Under the pieces are notes generated by a model. That model did not search any database. It saw only the letters and a program-made list of their open reading frames with translations, and had not been told where the DNA came from. From the NCBI GenBank assembly GCA_017590115.1, contig JAGGNK010008337.1, positions 5,385,609 through 5,449,608 of the forward strand: 64,000 bases of DNA. The letters are read 5' to 3'. Each line of letters starts with the position of its first letter. Positions within the stretch are counted from its first letter, which is position 1. The stretch comes from Montifringilla adamsi. Its lineage: Eukaryota; Chordata; Aves; Passeriformes; Passeridae. Position numbers and translations under genes: made by a program. Positions 11,779 to 23,270 of the stretch are shown here, in pieces.

Positions 11779-12480
11779 TGTCGGGTTTCTGTGGTTGAGA
11801 TGACCCCAAGGTGTTAGAAAGTCTTTTTTTTTTCCCAGCCCCGTGACCAAAGAAGCTGAGATTCGTCAGTTCTGCTTTTCAAGGTTATTTTTTCTTATCC
11901 ATTACATTCTTTCTCTGACCTGCTGAGCTCTGTCCTGCAGGTCGGGTTGTGGCACAGCACCTGCCCTTGGGGTGGTGTTAACTTTTTATACTGAGAACGA
12001 CCTGTACTTTATTTACAATAATTTTCCAATCCCTATCACCTATTTTAGACAGTCTGTCTCTGCTCTAAACCAATCCAAAAGTGCCACCATCACAGCAGAA
12101 GATGGAGGACAAGAAGAAACAGGAGGAGGGACAGGACACTCCCAAATCCTTCCATCTTGCCTCCTAAACCCCCATTCCAAAACCTCAAAATCCTACTTTT
12201 TCACCCCGTGACAAATTAACTACCATTCCACTCAAACTCTTGTGGCTTGTAAATCTCCACACAAAGCTGGTCATTTTTTCCATGGACTAAAATCGAAGGC
12301 ACAGGTGTTTTTGACTCTGTGCCAAGGTCTCTGAGCCCCCTGCCAGGGTCTCGAATGACCCAGGGCAGCCAGAGGAACGTCCTGGGTTCTGACCCTGGTG
12401 GATGGGGTCTGCCATCCCTGGGGGGCACTCAGTGGGCAGGGGGTGTCCAGCCAGGAGCACAGAAATGCCCCACACCAACA
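11779..12480 (-). mobile_element. Solo ERV LTR, about 700 bp, ERVL-like
   Basis: The block runs from TGTCGGGTTTCTGTGG to CCACACCAACA on the plus strand, giving TG...CA ends. On the minus strand it carries a polyadenylation signal at about 12008-12013 (plus-strand TTTATT). I recognise the U3 stretch (GACCCTGGCAGGGGGCTCAG on the minus strand) and the R/U5 stretch as a common songbird LTR from memory. No target-site duplication is evident, so the ends may be off by a few bases. Confidence 0.75.
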
Positions 12481-12712
12481 CAGCCTGAGCTGCAGGGGAT
12501 GAACACTAGGCACACACACACAAAGAAATGATTTATGTCTCGACACATGAACAGTGCCATTTGCCACGGAGAAGAGCAGCTTGAGCTTCTCTGCTTAAAA
12601 ATGGACTAAACTGAGCGCCTCTCTCACATGTTCTTGCAGTAGAACTAACAATTAAAATGGTTTGAAGATGCTGTGACAACAAGGCTTAACTCTCCAGGTG
12701 CTGCTCAGGGCT

Positions 12713-12755
12713 TTTTTTCTTTTTTTTTTTGTTCTGGTTGGGTGGTTTTTTTTTT

Positions 12756-12785
<30 letters not shown>
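12713..12785. repeat. Poly(T) tract
   Basis: Three T runs interrupted by GTTCTGGTTGGGTGG and GG, the last about 29 bp long. It keeps several frames open by chance by encoding Phe runs. A poly(A) tail from a reverse-strand retroposition is possible, but no retrocopy is recognisable to its right. Confidence 0.9.
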
Positions 12786-12788
<3 letters not shown>

Positions 12789-13695
12789 GCTCCCGTTTTG
12801 CTCTTTTATTGAACAGTTGTCTGAAATCAGTGGAACCTTTTTGGTTGGTCAGACCAGCTTTAAAAGCAGCTTTGAGCTACAGCATCTTCCTAAGCAGCCT
12901 GGCATAGCTCTGGCTGGGGAGCAGGAGATTTCTGAGAGTGTGAGAAATGCCCTCTGTGCCCCAACAAGGAACGCTGGCTGGGGATTTATCAGGGAATAGC
13001 CACAAGGGAAATTTTTCCTTAATTTCTCTGCCTTTTGCTGGTATCTGGGAACACCCAGGGCATCACCTCTGGTTTTTCCCTAAAAGCAGTTTGCTGTCAG
13101 GCTGGATCTGGTTCAGGCCCTCTCTGCCTGCCTGCACCGGCCTCGTGCCCATCCTGACCCTCCTGCCTGGGCTTCTTGGCGTGAAAATGCCGAGATGGAG
13201 CAGCTCAAAGCAGCTTTATCTCTGCTCAGGCCCACGTCACAGAGCCACGGGATCCTTTCTGCCCAGGTCCACGTCACGGAAGCACGGAACCGCTGAGGCT
13301 GAGCTCTGGCAAAGCTGGGCTTTGACACTGTTGGATTACAGTGGGCACCGCTGAGGTGAGCGAACAGAAAGCTCTGCTGCATTTATCCTGCACCAGGAGG
13401 CAGCAGGGCAGCCTCTCCTCTCACTGGCTCTGCTCTCCCCACCAGCTTCTCCAGCCCTCTGAAGCATGAGATTTATTGCAGGCAAACCACAGAAGCTCTT
13501 TAAAGTGTTCCATGCCTTGTTCCCTCGTTAGCACAAGGAACAGGCACTCCTGATGCCTCAGTTACTCCCCCTGCCAGACTCTGGAGTGAGCTCATTCCCT
13601 TGCCTCATTCCAGGCTGCCTTCTTTCCCTTCCTCCCTCCTTCCCCATCACTTCTATCTTGTATTTTGCTGCAGTCACAAGAATGGCTGGTACATG
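12786..13695. other. Non-coding stretch, no gene seen
   Basis: Ordinary mixed-composition DNA with chance open frames on both strands and no splice-supported exon or repeat. Confidence 0.4.
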
Positions 13696-13768
13696 CAGTG
13701 AGATCAAGTTGGATTGCAGTGAAATCAAGTTGGATTACAGTGAAATCAAGTTGGATTGCAGTGATTTG
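13696..13768. repeat. 21-bp minisatellite, three copies plus a partial
   Basis: Units start at 13696, 13717 and 13738. Each reads CAGTGARATCAAGTTGGATT plus one base, with one or two differences between copies; a fourth copy breaks off after CAGTGATTTGGA. Because 21 is a multiple of three, the minus strand reads a 7-residue repeat (IQLDFT-like) within an 83-codon frame. The frame has no gene context. Confidence 0.95.
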
Positions 13769-14163
13769 GAGCTGAAGGGCTTTTGGATGCCTGGTCCAAT
13801 TGTTTTGTTTGTGAGGAGGGAGCAAACCCCACCATTCAAACACATGGTGGGAATGAAGGCTGGCATGCTGGTGAGGCAGAGCTCCATGGAAGCAGCCCTG
13901 GACAGCAATCCATTGCCCTGGATCCCAGGGATTTCGGCATTAATGGGCAGTGCTAGAGCCATGACTCACTGGACCACCACTACTGCTGTCTAAAAATACC
14001 TCAGGAGAACGTTTCAAGCGAGTCACTCTTCCCAAGAAAAGGGCTTCAGGAAAAGCCCTTTCCATGTGTGCTGATAGAAATGACCCTGATCTCCAGGGCA
14101 GAGGTTTTCAGGGAGCACACGGGCCTTGGGCATCCCACTGTATCCATCCCAGCTGCTCCATCT

Positions 14164-14580
14164 TGTATTTGCAGGGTTCCCAGATGAAGGAAGGAAATGA
14201 TGAATCCGACTCCATGTTCTTAGAAGGCTAATTTATTATTTTATGATTCTATATTATATTAAAGAATGCTGTACTAAACTATACTAAAGAATACAGAAAG
14301 GATACTTACAGAAGGCTAAAAGATACTAAAGAAAAACTCATTACTCTCTCTCCAGAATCCAACACAGCTTGGCCATCATTGGCCAATAAGTCAAAAACAA
14401 TTCACATGAAACCAGTGAAACAATCACCTGTTGGTAAACAATCTCCAAGCACATTCCAAAGCAGCAAAACACAGGAGAAGCAAATGAGATAATATTGTTT
14501 TCCTTTTTCTCTGAGGCTTCTCGGCTTTCCAGGAGAGAAATCCTGGCAAAGGGATTTTTCCAGGAAATATGACAGTGACA
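14164..14580 (-). mobile_element. Solo ERV LTR, relative of the LTR at 8.7 kb
   Basis: It is 417 bp on the minus strand, starting TGTCACTGTCATATTTCC at the high-coordinate end and ending near CAAATACA. It shares most of its length with the LTR at 8732-9268, so the two are copies of one family. No exact target duplication sits at the TG...CA ends; CAGCTGC occurs near both edges (14150-14156 and 14579-14585), but its offset leaves that unresolved. Another LTR in the opposite orientation begins 13 bp to the right. Confidence 0.8.
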
Positions 14581-14593
14581 GCTGCAGGCTGGC

Positions 14594-14945
14594 TGTCACC
14601 CCAGAGCCTCTATCCTAGAAGAATGAGAACATAATTCACATCAAAGGTGAAGGGATCAATAACCAATGGGAAACCAAACAGTAAGATCTGTGTCACTTGG
14701 GACCAATGAACACTGAACCAATTAATTTCTCTGGGTTTAGACTGGGTAAGTACAGGAAAGATCTAGTAAAAAATTCTGTGTGATGGAATGATTTTCTCTG
14801 CACAACCCAGGCAGTGTGTGGATGAAATGATTTGTGTTGCACATCCCGGCCAGAGCAACATCCTGGACAGAATAAAGTAATGTCTTAATTCTCTAACATT
14901 AAAACTTGTTGGAGAGTTTTTGTTTTTGCTGCAGTTTCAGTGACA
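14594..14945 (+). mobile_element. Solo ERV LTR, forward orientation
   Basis: The block starts TGTCACCCCAGAGCC and ends TTTCAGTGACA, so the ends are the inverted TGTCAC/GTGACA pair seen on many ERVK-type LTRs. An AATAAA signal at 14871 lies 75 bp before the end, followed by a T-rich U5. It is a different family from the neighbouring reverse LTR. No target duplication is evident, perhaps because the neighbouring insertion disrupted it. Confidence 0.65.
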
Positions 14946-15394
14946 CCCTTGGAGCGGGGCCATGAAGAAACCTGGACCAGCAGAGGGATGTTCCTTGCAG
15001 TCCTGCAAGGAACTGGCTTTTTTCCTGAGGGCTTTCCAGCACAGCTGATACCTCTTAGTGTGGGCAGCTTGGAGATCCTGCTGCTGTCCCAGCAGGGCAG
15101 CTCCTGGGACAGACAGTCCTGGATTTTGAGCTCTAGGAGCTCATGCTGCTGCCCAGCTGCGTGGCCCCTTCCATGGGCAAAGCAGAGGCTTAATCCCTGT
15201 TTGCACTGATAAAAACCCAGAGTGTGTCCAGTGATCCCAAGGGAGACTCCTTCCCAGTGCCAGAGAGGCTGTGGGTAAGTTGTTCAGTTTCCTAAAGCCT
15301 GTGAGGAGCAGCTCTGGAGGCAGGCAGGGAAATGCCTGCTGAATTCAGGCAGCCCCATTTCCTCCTCTTGCACTGCTGCCTCCCACCCAGGAGC

Positions 15395-15499
15395 CTGAAA
15401 ATCTGCACTTACAGCGTTAAAATCTGCTCTTGGAGTGTTAAAATCTGATCTTGGAGTGTTAAAATCTGCTCTTGGAAAGCTAAAATCTGCTCTTGGAGT
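15395..15499. repeat. 21-bp minisatellite, five copies
   Basis: Units begin at 15395 (degenerate), 15416, 15437, 15458 and 15479, with consensus GTTAAAATCTGCTCTTGGAG plus T. The minus strand reads a 7-residue repeat (ADFNTPR-like) in an 85-codon frame. It has the same period as the repeat at 13.7 kb but an unrelated sequence. Confidence 0.95.
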
Positions 15500-17575
15500 G
15501 GTAGCCACAGCTTTAAAAAGTTTTCCTGTGCCACTGCTCACAGGGACTTGCTGGAGCCCAGTGCTCAGCCTGGACAGTTCTGGAGCTCAAAGTGCAATTT
15601 ATGGTGTTGTTTGGTCACTTTCTGACATTACTCTGTTCCTTGGAGATTACATTCCTTTGCAAAATAGCTTCAAAATGAAACACTGCTGTTCTCTATGAGT
15701 TTTTATTGTGGGTAGGAAAAGAATGGGATGGGTTGGGATATGGCCTGAGGCAGTTTGTTAAGCACAAGGAGAAGGCTCATAAACAAAAGGACAGTGAGGG
15801 GCTGGAATAAGGCTCGGGGCAGATTTAAGAGCAAATTTCATAATTTTTTCCAAACATTAAGAGATCTTCTCCATCTCTACAGCTACTTGAAAGGAGGCTG
15901 TGAGCACAGGTGGGGCTCAGCTTCTCCTCCTGCTTAACAAATGGCAGGAAAAGAGGAAATGGCCTCAAGTTGTGTCAAGCCCTCAGACGCTGCCTGGAGA
16001 GATCATTGGGGTAAAATGAGGGGCCAGCACACACAAATACAGCAACTGTGCACAAGTCCCCTGGCTGGCCTGGAGCAGAGCTAGCACATGGGTCCCTTCA
16101 CTCATTTGGGCTGCTCCCCGTGCTCCCAAGCAGTGGAAGTGTCCTTGGTTCCTTGTGGCAGGTTATAAACATTCACCCTCTCCTTCCTGACCCCGTCACT
16201 TTGATCCCTGTGCTTTTCCAGCCATGCCTACTGGCCATGGAAAAACACATCAGCCTGAGCTGATCTGGTTTTCCTTTACAAACAAGTGCATTTAGTCTTG
16301 GAAGTGGGACAGGGAAGGGAGGTCATGGAGCTGCAGGGCAAACCAGCACATCCCTGACAAGGCTTCAGGCATGTTGGTTATTGCAGGCAGCGGAGATTTT
16401 GGGTCGTGGTACCTCTGCTGCTTAGGAAGATTTGCTGTTTCTTCTTTGGTGCCAAACAGGAAGCTGTTTGTTGCTTCTTTTGCCAAAACAAACCCTAAGG
16501 TGTGTAATGACTCTGCCCTCCCTGAAGGCTGTTTTGCTTCAGCAGAGAAGATTAACAGGAAAAGAGAAACTTAGGAAATTGTATCAGCATAATTCCTGGG
16601 GCCAGCCTGGGAGTCAGCAGGGATCAGGTGCTCCTTTTCTGGATCCATTCTATTGCTTTTGAGTGCTTATCCCCATCCCTTCCCTCCCTCTAAAGCTTGC
16701 AGAACATGAAGAATGATGCCTGCTTTGTGAATCTCGCAGCCCTCAAGGGAGCCCCAGGATTTGGGGGGCTTGACACATAATTTCTGCATAGCTGGGGCTG
16801 GCAGCTCAGCATTTAATAGCTGTGTGCCTGGAGGAATGACTATAAAAAGTCATGTTTAGATTTCTGCAGCATTCATCATTTATTTGAGAAAATACAGCAG
16901 CAAGCGTGGAGGCAGCCCCAAATATGGTAACTGCTCTGCCATCCCTGTCCCAGACAAAGGAATAATCTGGGTTCCAACTCCTTCTTCTCACCCTGACCCA
17001 CACCTGACACTAGCCATACATCTGTTAAGGCTGTTCAGCACTTAACCACTGAACTCATGGAAAAGCAGGCCCAGCATTTAGCAGTTTAATGCCTCGAGAT
17101 TGGAAATATTTTCTTGTTTTGTTTTTGTTTTGTTTTTGTTTTGTTTTTCTTGTCTATGTAAGTGGATTGCTTAAACTGAATTTAACATACATGGGGTCAG
17201 TCCTCTCTGATTGAAAGCTGTGTTAATATTATTTAAGTTTGGAAATGACTGGAAGTAAATCAAATTTAGGTCATTTTGCTTCTGAATAAGAACTTGCATT
17301 GAGGGATTGAATGCATTTTAACTAATCCACTTAAAGTCAAGCAGTGACTTAATTTAGATTATTTTTCCTGAGCAAGTCTGTCTAGGTAAGACCTTGCATT
17401 GCTTTCCAACCCATCCTGCTTCACTCTGGTGGAGCAGTGTGCCACCAGCAGAATTAAATCCACATACACAAATCACAGTGCTGGGTTCCAAAGTGTGAAT
17501 TTAAATAAAAAATATCTGTTTGGGAGCATGAAGTCATGGCCTGGATGAGGTTTTATTTCTCTCCTTTCTAAACAG
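15500..17575. other. Non-coding stretch, no gene seen
   Basis: No convincing exon or interspersed repeat. A TTGTTTTTGTTTTG-type simple repeat lies at 17110-17150. Sequence from 16800 to 17570 is AT-rich and free of recognised repeats, so it could hold conserved non-coding DNA next to the candidate exons that follow. Confidence 0.4.
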
Positions 17576-17694
17576 CCAGTAGAAATACAGCACATGCCTA
17601 TTTGGGGAAAAATACAGTACATAGGAGAAGAATTTGAAGCAAGTCCAGAGACTGTCTTTGCTGTCCCTGAGGTATTACACAGTGCAGCAGCTGG
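17576..17694 (+). other. Candidate exon A, unidentified transcript
   Basis: A 119-bp segment flanked by a good acceptor (TTTCTCTCCTTTCTAAACAG) and a good donor (GG/GTAAGG). One frame is open throughout (PVEIQHMPIWGK...), but its two-base overhang leads to a stop soon after the next exon begins. The frame that joins to the next exon's open frame has TAG codons here. The simplest reading is an untranslated or long non-coding exon; the open frame may be chance. I do not recognise the sequence. Confidence 0.3.
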
Positions 17695-17814
17695 GTAAGG
17701 GTCTCATGTGATTTCATGGTCCCACCTGCCTTCAAAATACTTCTTTATCTGTTTTTTACAAAATACAGTGTCCTGATGAGTGTAAACTTCTTATATGTGG
17801 TGTTTTCATGGCAG

Positions 17815-17948
17815 GTTGTTCCAGGTCACCCAGAAGAACTGGGGCTAATCTGTCACTGAAACAAATGAGAGCACGAGTGGGTGATGTGGCTGCCTTTCTT
17901 CTTGGTGGGGTTGCTCACTCAGGAGATGGTGGAAGCGTTGTCCTTCAG
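17815..17948 (+). other. Candidate exon B, possible start codon
   Basis: A 134-bp segment with acceptor TTTTCATGGCAG and donor CAG/GTAAGC, 120 bp after candidate exon A. One frame is open from end to end and reaches the donor in phase 0. It includes an ATG in fair context (AAACAAATGA) that would give MRARVGDVAAFLLGG... to the splice site. No later exon of such a gene could be found; a CR1 piece follows at 18091. It could be the 5' part of a gene or a non-coding RNA. Confidence 0.3.
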
Positions 17949-18090
17949 GTAAGCAGAAGTTTTGTTTAATAGTGCAAGCAAGTGGGATCCTGGATGCTTA
18001 ATTAGGAGTTCATTTCACCACAAATTAACCCAAATCAACCCTTGTTGAAGTAGGGATTGACTGTGCTGCTTTTCCAGCACAGCTTCTTTA

Positions 18091-18380
18091 CACAGAATCA
18101 CTTAGGTAGGAAAAACCCTCTAAGACCATTGAGCCCAACCATTCCCCCAGCCACGGCCAAGGCCACCACTAACCCATGTCCCCAAGTGCCACATCCACCT
18201 GGCTTTTAAATCCCACCAGGGATAGGGACTCTGACACTGCCCAGGGCTGGACAGCCCTTTCCATGAAGATATTTTTCCTGACACCCACCCTAAACCTCCC
18301 CTGGCAGAACCTGAGGCCGTGTCCTCTCGTCAGGGTCTCCCTGGCAAGCGCCAGCCCTGGGCAGCTCAGTGCCACAGCTC
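18091..18380 (-). repeat. CR1 LINE fragment, reverse orientation
   Basis: On the plus strand, CACAGAATCACTTAGGTAGG leads into GACCATTGAGCCCAACCATT, TGCCACATCCACCTGGCTTT, CAGGGATAGGGACTCTGACA, CTGCCCAGGGCTGGACAGCC and CTGAGGCCGTGTCCTCTCGT. This is the reverse complement of a CR1 3' region of a different subfamily from those at 8.5 and 11 kb. The open frames over it are repeat-derived. Confidence 0.9.
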
Positions 18381-18990
18381 CTCGGGCAGAACAGCCCAGC
18401 TTGTGAGAGGTGTTACACCAAAAGGGATCTGAGGAATAAGCCCAGGGCTCACAGACTTCCCTGGCTGGCAGCAGAGCTCCTTGTTTGGGCTGGATGTGCT
18501 GGCTGTTTCCTGCTGGCCGCGATAACGTGTTCGGAATTGGGGATGGCGGTGTCGGCCGGCTGGGAGCCAGCCCGGGATTATCAGCTCCTCGCAGGGCTGC
18601 TGCCCTCTTCCCTGGGCTAAAAGTGCCAGAGGGTTGTGCTGCATGCTGAAAACGTGCTGGTAGCAGGAACCCTTGAAAACAGAACAGAACTTTTGCACTT
18701 GGATATTAATTCTGAGAGACGGTGGAGAGATAATTTCATTTTATGATAAAGATTTGAAATAAATTTGGCTAAATTACAGATACATTTATGCCTGAGAACT
18801 GGTGTCAATCTAGTTAAACAAAACAATAATGTATGTCAGAGTGCAGTTGTTTTATGTAGGTCAGGCCATGCCATTTCAGAAAGTGACAAAGTGTTGCTCC
18901 AAACTGTCACCTCCTGACATCTGAAGCACATTGTGTGTCAGAACCTGGGCAAATATTTTGGCTGAATTAGATGTCATTGAGACAGCAAAG

Positions 18991-19120
18991 CTTTCCTTTT
19001 CCCTTCCCTTCCCNNNNNNNNNNNNNNNNNNNNNNNNNTTCCTTTCCTTTCCTTTCCTTTCCTTTTCCATTTCTTCTCCTTTCCTTTTCCATTTCTTCTC
19101 CTTTCCTTTCCTTTCCTCTC
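18991..19120. repeat. CCTTT/TTTCC microsatellite with assembly gap
   Basis: A pyrimidine-only tract made of CTTTC and CCTTT units. It includes two copies of a longer unit (TCCTTTTCCATTTCTTCTCC) after the gap. The 25 N at 19014-19038 fall inside the tract, so its true length is unknown. Predicted frames through it with unknown residues are not genes. Confidence 0.95.
19014..19038. other. Assembly gap, 25 N
   Basis: An unbroken run of 25 undetermined bases inside a pyrimidine microsatellite, the usual place for a short-read assembly to break. The number 25 may be a placeholder and not a measured size. Confidence 1.
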
Positions 19121-22100
19121 CCTGTCTGTGACATGCCCACACAGTGCCTGTGAGACCCTGGTATTTGCTGTTTCTGGAGTGCTGAAGGACTCAGTGACCA
19201 GAAGCGATGGAGCTGCTTCACCAGCACTGTACAAGAGCTCTCCCACAGCAGCTCTCTCTTCCCACAGGGATATTTTTGGGTGGCTGTGCTGGTTTGCATT
19301 ACGCTGATGCCTCACTAGATGTCTCCAGGAGCAACCTGTGTGTTCTGAGATTCATTGCCTGATAAATCCGGGACTGGAACGGGGCTGGAGCTGAGTCCAA
19401 GCGGGAGCTGGCCTGTTTGCATGCTGACACTTCTGGAAATGAGAACCAATCTCTGCAGCATGCTTTCTTGCTGAGAACTGGTGACAAATTCTGTCATGCA
19501 ACACATTTATAGGCAGAGAAGTGAGGGCTACTGCTGGGCAGGGGGAAACATCCCAATGAACTCTATCTTGATTTTCTGCCAACCCAGGGAAGTTTCACTC
19601 ACAGTTTAAGATGCCAACAAAGCTTCCTATATAAACTACTACTCCATCTTCTCCTATATCTGGAAATGAGGAAAATAAATGGTAAGCAATAAACCATATC
19701 TCTGCTCACAGGAAGGATGATCACAGCTTCCTTCCAGGGACTTTAATTAAGCTACCGTGGCTGGGCCAGCAAGTTCAGCTCCCTCAGCCAAGCAGCAGCA
19801 TTTCACCTCCTTGTAATTGCGAGTTATCTCATGGAGCTGCAGCCCTGCACTCCGATTGCATCAGCTCCTGTGTGAAGTGCTGATGAGCTGGTTTCAGCTA
19901 GGGACCCAGAGACAGTCCCAGGGATCTCAGGGAGCCGTGTACAGGTCCTTCCAGTGCGAAGGGAACAAACAGCCCCCGGTGCTGGAGGCTCTTGCACCTC
20001 TCCTGCAGACCGTGCGCTCCTCTCCTGCTGGCACTCACCCTTTCCAGCCTTCTATAAATCCAGGCAGGCTGCTGGGAGGGTGGAGGGGAAGGAGGAGAGG
20101 AAGATTTATCTGCTGTCTGAAGGGAAGTCACACAGAGTGGCCTGGGAGAGGCCACTGGAATCACCCCAGGGCAGCCACCTCTGCAGAGCTGAGGGGATGG
20201 AGACCCTGGAGGGAAGCGCTGCTCACAGGCTGGTGCTGCTCAGTCCTAATGAGAGACCTGGGGATGGTCAGAGCATGCCCCTGGCAAGCCCAAGGACATT
20301 CCCAAGCTGGGGAACTGACCAGAGCACAGGAAGGAGGCAGGGCTGCCATTCAGGGCACGAGGAGGAGCAGTGGGCTGGCAGGAACCAAGTGCTGGTTTGC
20401 TGGATGTGTCCATTTTGTGGAGGGCAAAGCCTCTCCCATGTGCTTGCCATGGCAACCTTCAGAGCAGCCCAGCATGATAGTGCTTTTTGGAGAACAGCAT
20501 CCCTCACAGGCATCCCGGCACTGGGGAGGGCTCCAGCAGTAAAGCGGGGCAGAAGCATTGGTGGTGATCCAAGATTTATATTAGATTTCATGGTCTTTTT
20601 TTGTTTTCTCAGACTTTTACGAGCTATAAACTGTGAGCTCTGGATATACCAGTGTTAGGATTCATTCTGACACTGCTATTTTCAATATTTACACAGCTAC
20701 CCATCCTTCTTCTGCATTTCTGAAATTTTTTTTTGGCTTCAGAAACATCTTCCTGTGGCAAAGGCTCCTCCAGGGCAATTTCACTGCATGTAATAGGGTT
20801 TCATTTGCATTTGTTTTGAATTGTCTACCCTTTAATTTTATTAAATGCTGCTTTTTTCCAGTGCCATCGGGCAGGTAGAAGAGCCACTCTTTCCTCTGGA
20901 GCAGTTGTTATTCCCTGGACTTTTCCAAGGTGGGATGTGCACACACACACACAGAGATACACACACCACCAGCCCACGTTGTGCCCACAGAAGGGTAGGG
21001 CAGCACCTGAGGACAGCCCATAAGGAGACACAAAATCACTCTGTTTGTAAACCTGACCATTGATTGGAGAGCAAACAGGCTGCTGCTGAAAGAAAAAAAA
21101 GAAAGTGTCATCCTGAGGCATTCAGCAATGAACTATGCAAGGCACAGCCTCAAACCACAGGAAGCCCTGATATCCCATGAAGTAATAAATATTTTTCTAT
21201 AAATACCAGCGTTTTTATTGCCTCTTTCATCCAGAAAGAACCCTAGTTGGCTTTTATGCACTGCATACTCAATTTGGTAATTGCTTCTCCTCACCACTGA
21301 AACACAAGATATTCCCAAAGATTCAGCAGTAGCAGAGGGTTAATTGCTGGGACAAGCAGCTCCAACAGGGGAGGGCTGTCCTGCTCCGTCCTGCCTCTCT
21401 GGCTCCCACTGCCCTGGCCTCGGTAAGAGAAAACAGCACTCAAAAAAAGGGCTGCAGGAGAAAATACCTCCAAGCCTCAAAAAAGGGACAAATACACATA
21501 CAAATACAGTGTATACAGTTTCTTTAGTCTGTTTGCTCATGCGTGTGTTTAGTTGTGAATCAAGAAGAGAGGACGTGGAAAGCTTTAGAAAAATCTGTCT
21601 AGGAAAGGGTACAGACCAGAAAAGGAGTGAGCAAGCTGGATGCTGCTGCTTTCCTTTAACTGCCAAAGACCCCAAAACCCTCTGGCAGAAGGAGAGCCAG
21701 AAAGCAGCTCTGTCACAGCCCAGTTTGTGTTCCCAGAGAGCTTAGAGCGTGTCCCCTCTGCTCTCTCCCGTACAACAGGCCTCCCTGAAACCCTGAGCTC
21801 ACCACAAAGCCTGTAAGCACAAACACTTTCCTTCAAGCTTTTCAGAGAGAGGAGAGAGCTGCCAACCTTCAGGAGGAGGACACCCAGCTTTATCCAAGGC
21901 TGCGACCTTAAGCTCTTTCATCTAAGCAGATGCAAACTTATTTAAATGTTCTTCAATAAAATGGGAACAGGCGTAGCCTAAACTCCTGTAAACTATTTTT
22001 CCATTAAAATCGCATCAGCTGGGCAGCCTTTTGAACCAGCCTGGACCTGGAGTACGGGTGCATGGCTGGGAGGAGGAGGTTTGTCCTCACTGCATGAGGC

Positions 22101-22227
22101 ACTGCCGGGAGCTGACCAAAAGCATCGTTCCTTCAGCTGCCAATGACATCCCGGTGTACACAGCTCCCCGCGCTCCCTCAGGGCACGGCTGGCTGGATTT
22201 GCTGAAACCAGCTCATTCAGATGGGTA
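19121..22227. other. Non-coding stretch, no gene seen
   Basis: No supported exon. Two long overlapping open frames (19817-20542 and 19954-20658) have the Trp/Cys/Arg-rich composition of chance frames and no ribosomal or splice context. A short CA repeat sits at 20939-20952. Confidence 0.45.
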
Positions 22228-22707
22228 GCTCTGTTAAAAATAGGTTAGGAACTGTTGTAAAATAGTTGATAGTTGTTAAGCATGTACTGTTAGTTTGGTT
22301 GTTGTATTGTAAAAGGGGTTAAAAGGGTAGTTATAAGAAATAGGTACCGTATTACACACAAGGAAAGTGCATCGCTCCCCAAGCAAAATGAGCCAGCCTG
22401 GACCGAACTGTAGTGGGCCAAGCAAGCGCCTTAAACCTTCATGCAAATGAAGGATCCACAAAGAAACCAATCCAAAGGGACAAAAAACAGGTTAAAAAGG
22501 GGCATCTGACCCAGGGAAGCAGTGCTGCTCCACCTGGAACCTCGGGGACATCGCTGCTGAAGAAGACCCAGCGCTGGTGCCGCAGCATCCTTGACGGGAA
22601 TGCTCCTGCTCGGCCTGCGGGCCCCCTTGCTTTAGGCCTTTATTTTTATTATAATAAATGCTGAAATCACTTTAGTACCAGGAGTGTGTTCCTGTTTTTA
22701 ACAGCTC
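22228..22707 (+). mobile_element. Solo ERV LTR, gammaretrovirus-like, 4-bp duplication
   Basis: The LTR is 22232-22703, 472 bp. It starts TGTTAAAAATAGG and ends TGTTTTTAACA, so the ends are inverted repeats. An AATAAA signal lies at 22653, about 45 bp from the end. GCTC flanks both sides (22228-22231 and 22704-22707); a 4-bp target duplication is usual for ERV1/gammaretroviral integration. No viral genes adjoin it. Confidence 0.8.
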
Positions 22708-23270
22708 TACCTGCACTTGGGCAGGCTTTCAGCTCGCTGAGCAGGCAGGAAGGAGAGAGCAGTGGCAATCAGCAGCGTGTTTAATTGCATCCTCTCTCTT
22801 GCATGTGTGTGTCTAAGGTCTGTGGCTTAAACAGCTGGTTTAAGCCAGCCCCTCTTACCTCACAGGAGAGGCAACCATGCCAAGCCACCCTCGCTGCTGC
22901 TTTTAACCTGGAACTGGAGCTTGGCCACAGCCCTGGCAGTGAACCGCTCGGGGAGGAGGAACAGCAACTAACACATCCAGCAGCACACGCCTGAGGTGAG
23001 GGCGCAGCTTTCCGCGTAGGCAGACTCTGGCAGGGAGGATACATGAGCTGTGCTGCAAAAGTCGGGCCCAGGACTGGAACCCAAGGCAGGGAACCGTCCC
23101 GCTGTCCTCTGAGACCCAGCTGGAGTGCCGCAGGTGGGGTTCCACAGCAGTTCTCTGCGTGTGGAACGCAGCAGCGGTGAGACTTGGTGACTCTGCCACG
23201 CAGATGAGCGCTGCCCAGCCCCAGCCTCATGGTGCCCCTGTCCATGTTTGGCCAAAGCTCCATGTGGGGG
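22708..23270. other. Non-coding stretch between two LTRs
   Basis: Short chance frames on both strands; no exon, repeat family or RNA gene recognised. Confidence 0.35.

Noticed and set aside
18876..19315. Frames with unknown residues around the gap
   Set aside because: They read through a pyrimidine microsatellite and 25 N.
19817..20658. Two overlapping plus-strand frames of 241 and 234 codons
   Set aside because: Both are open in different frames over the same DNA and are rich in Trp, Cys and Arg, which is typical of GC-rich non-coding DNA.
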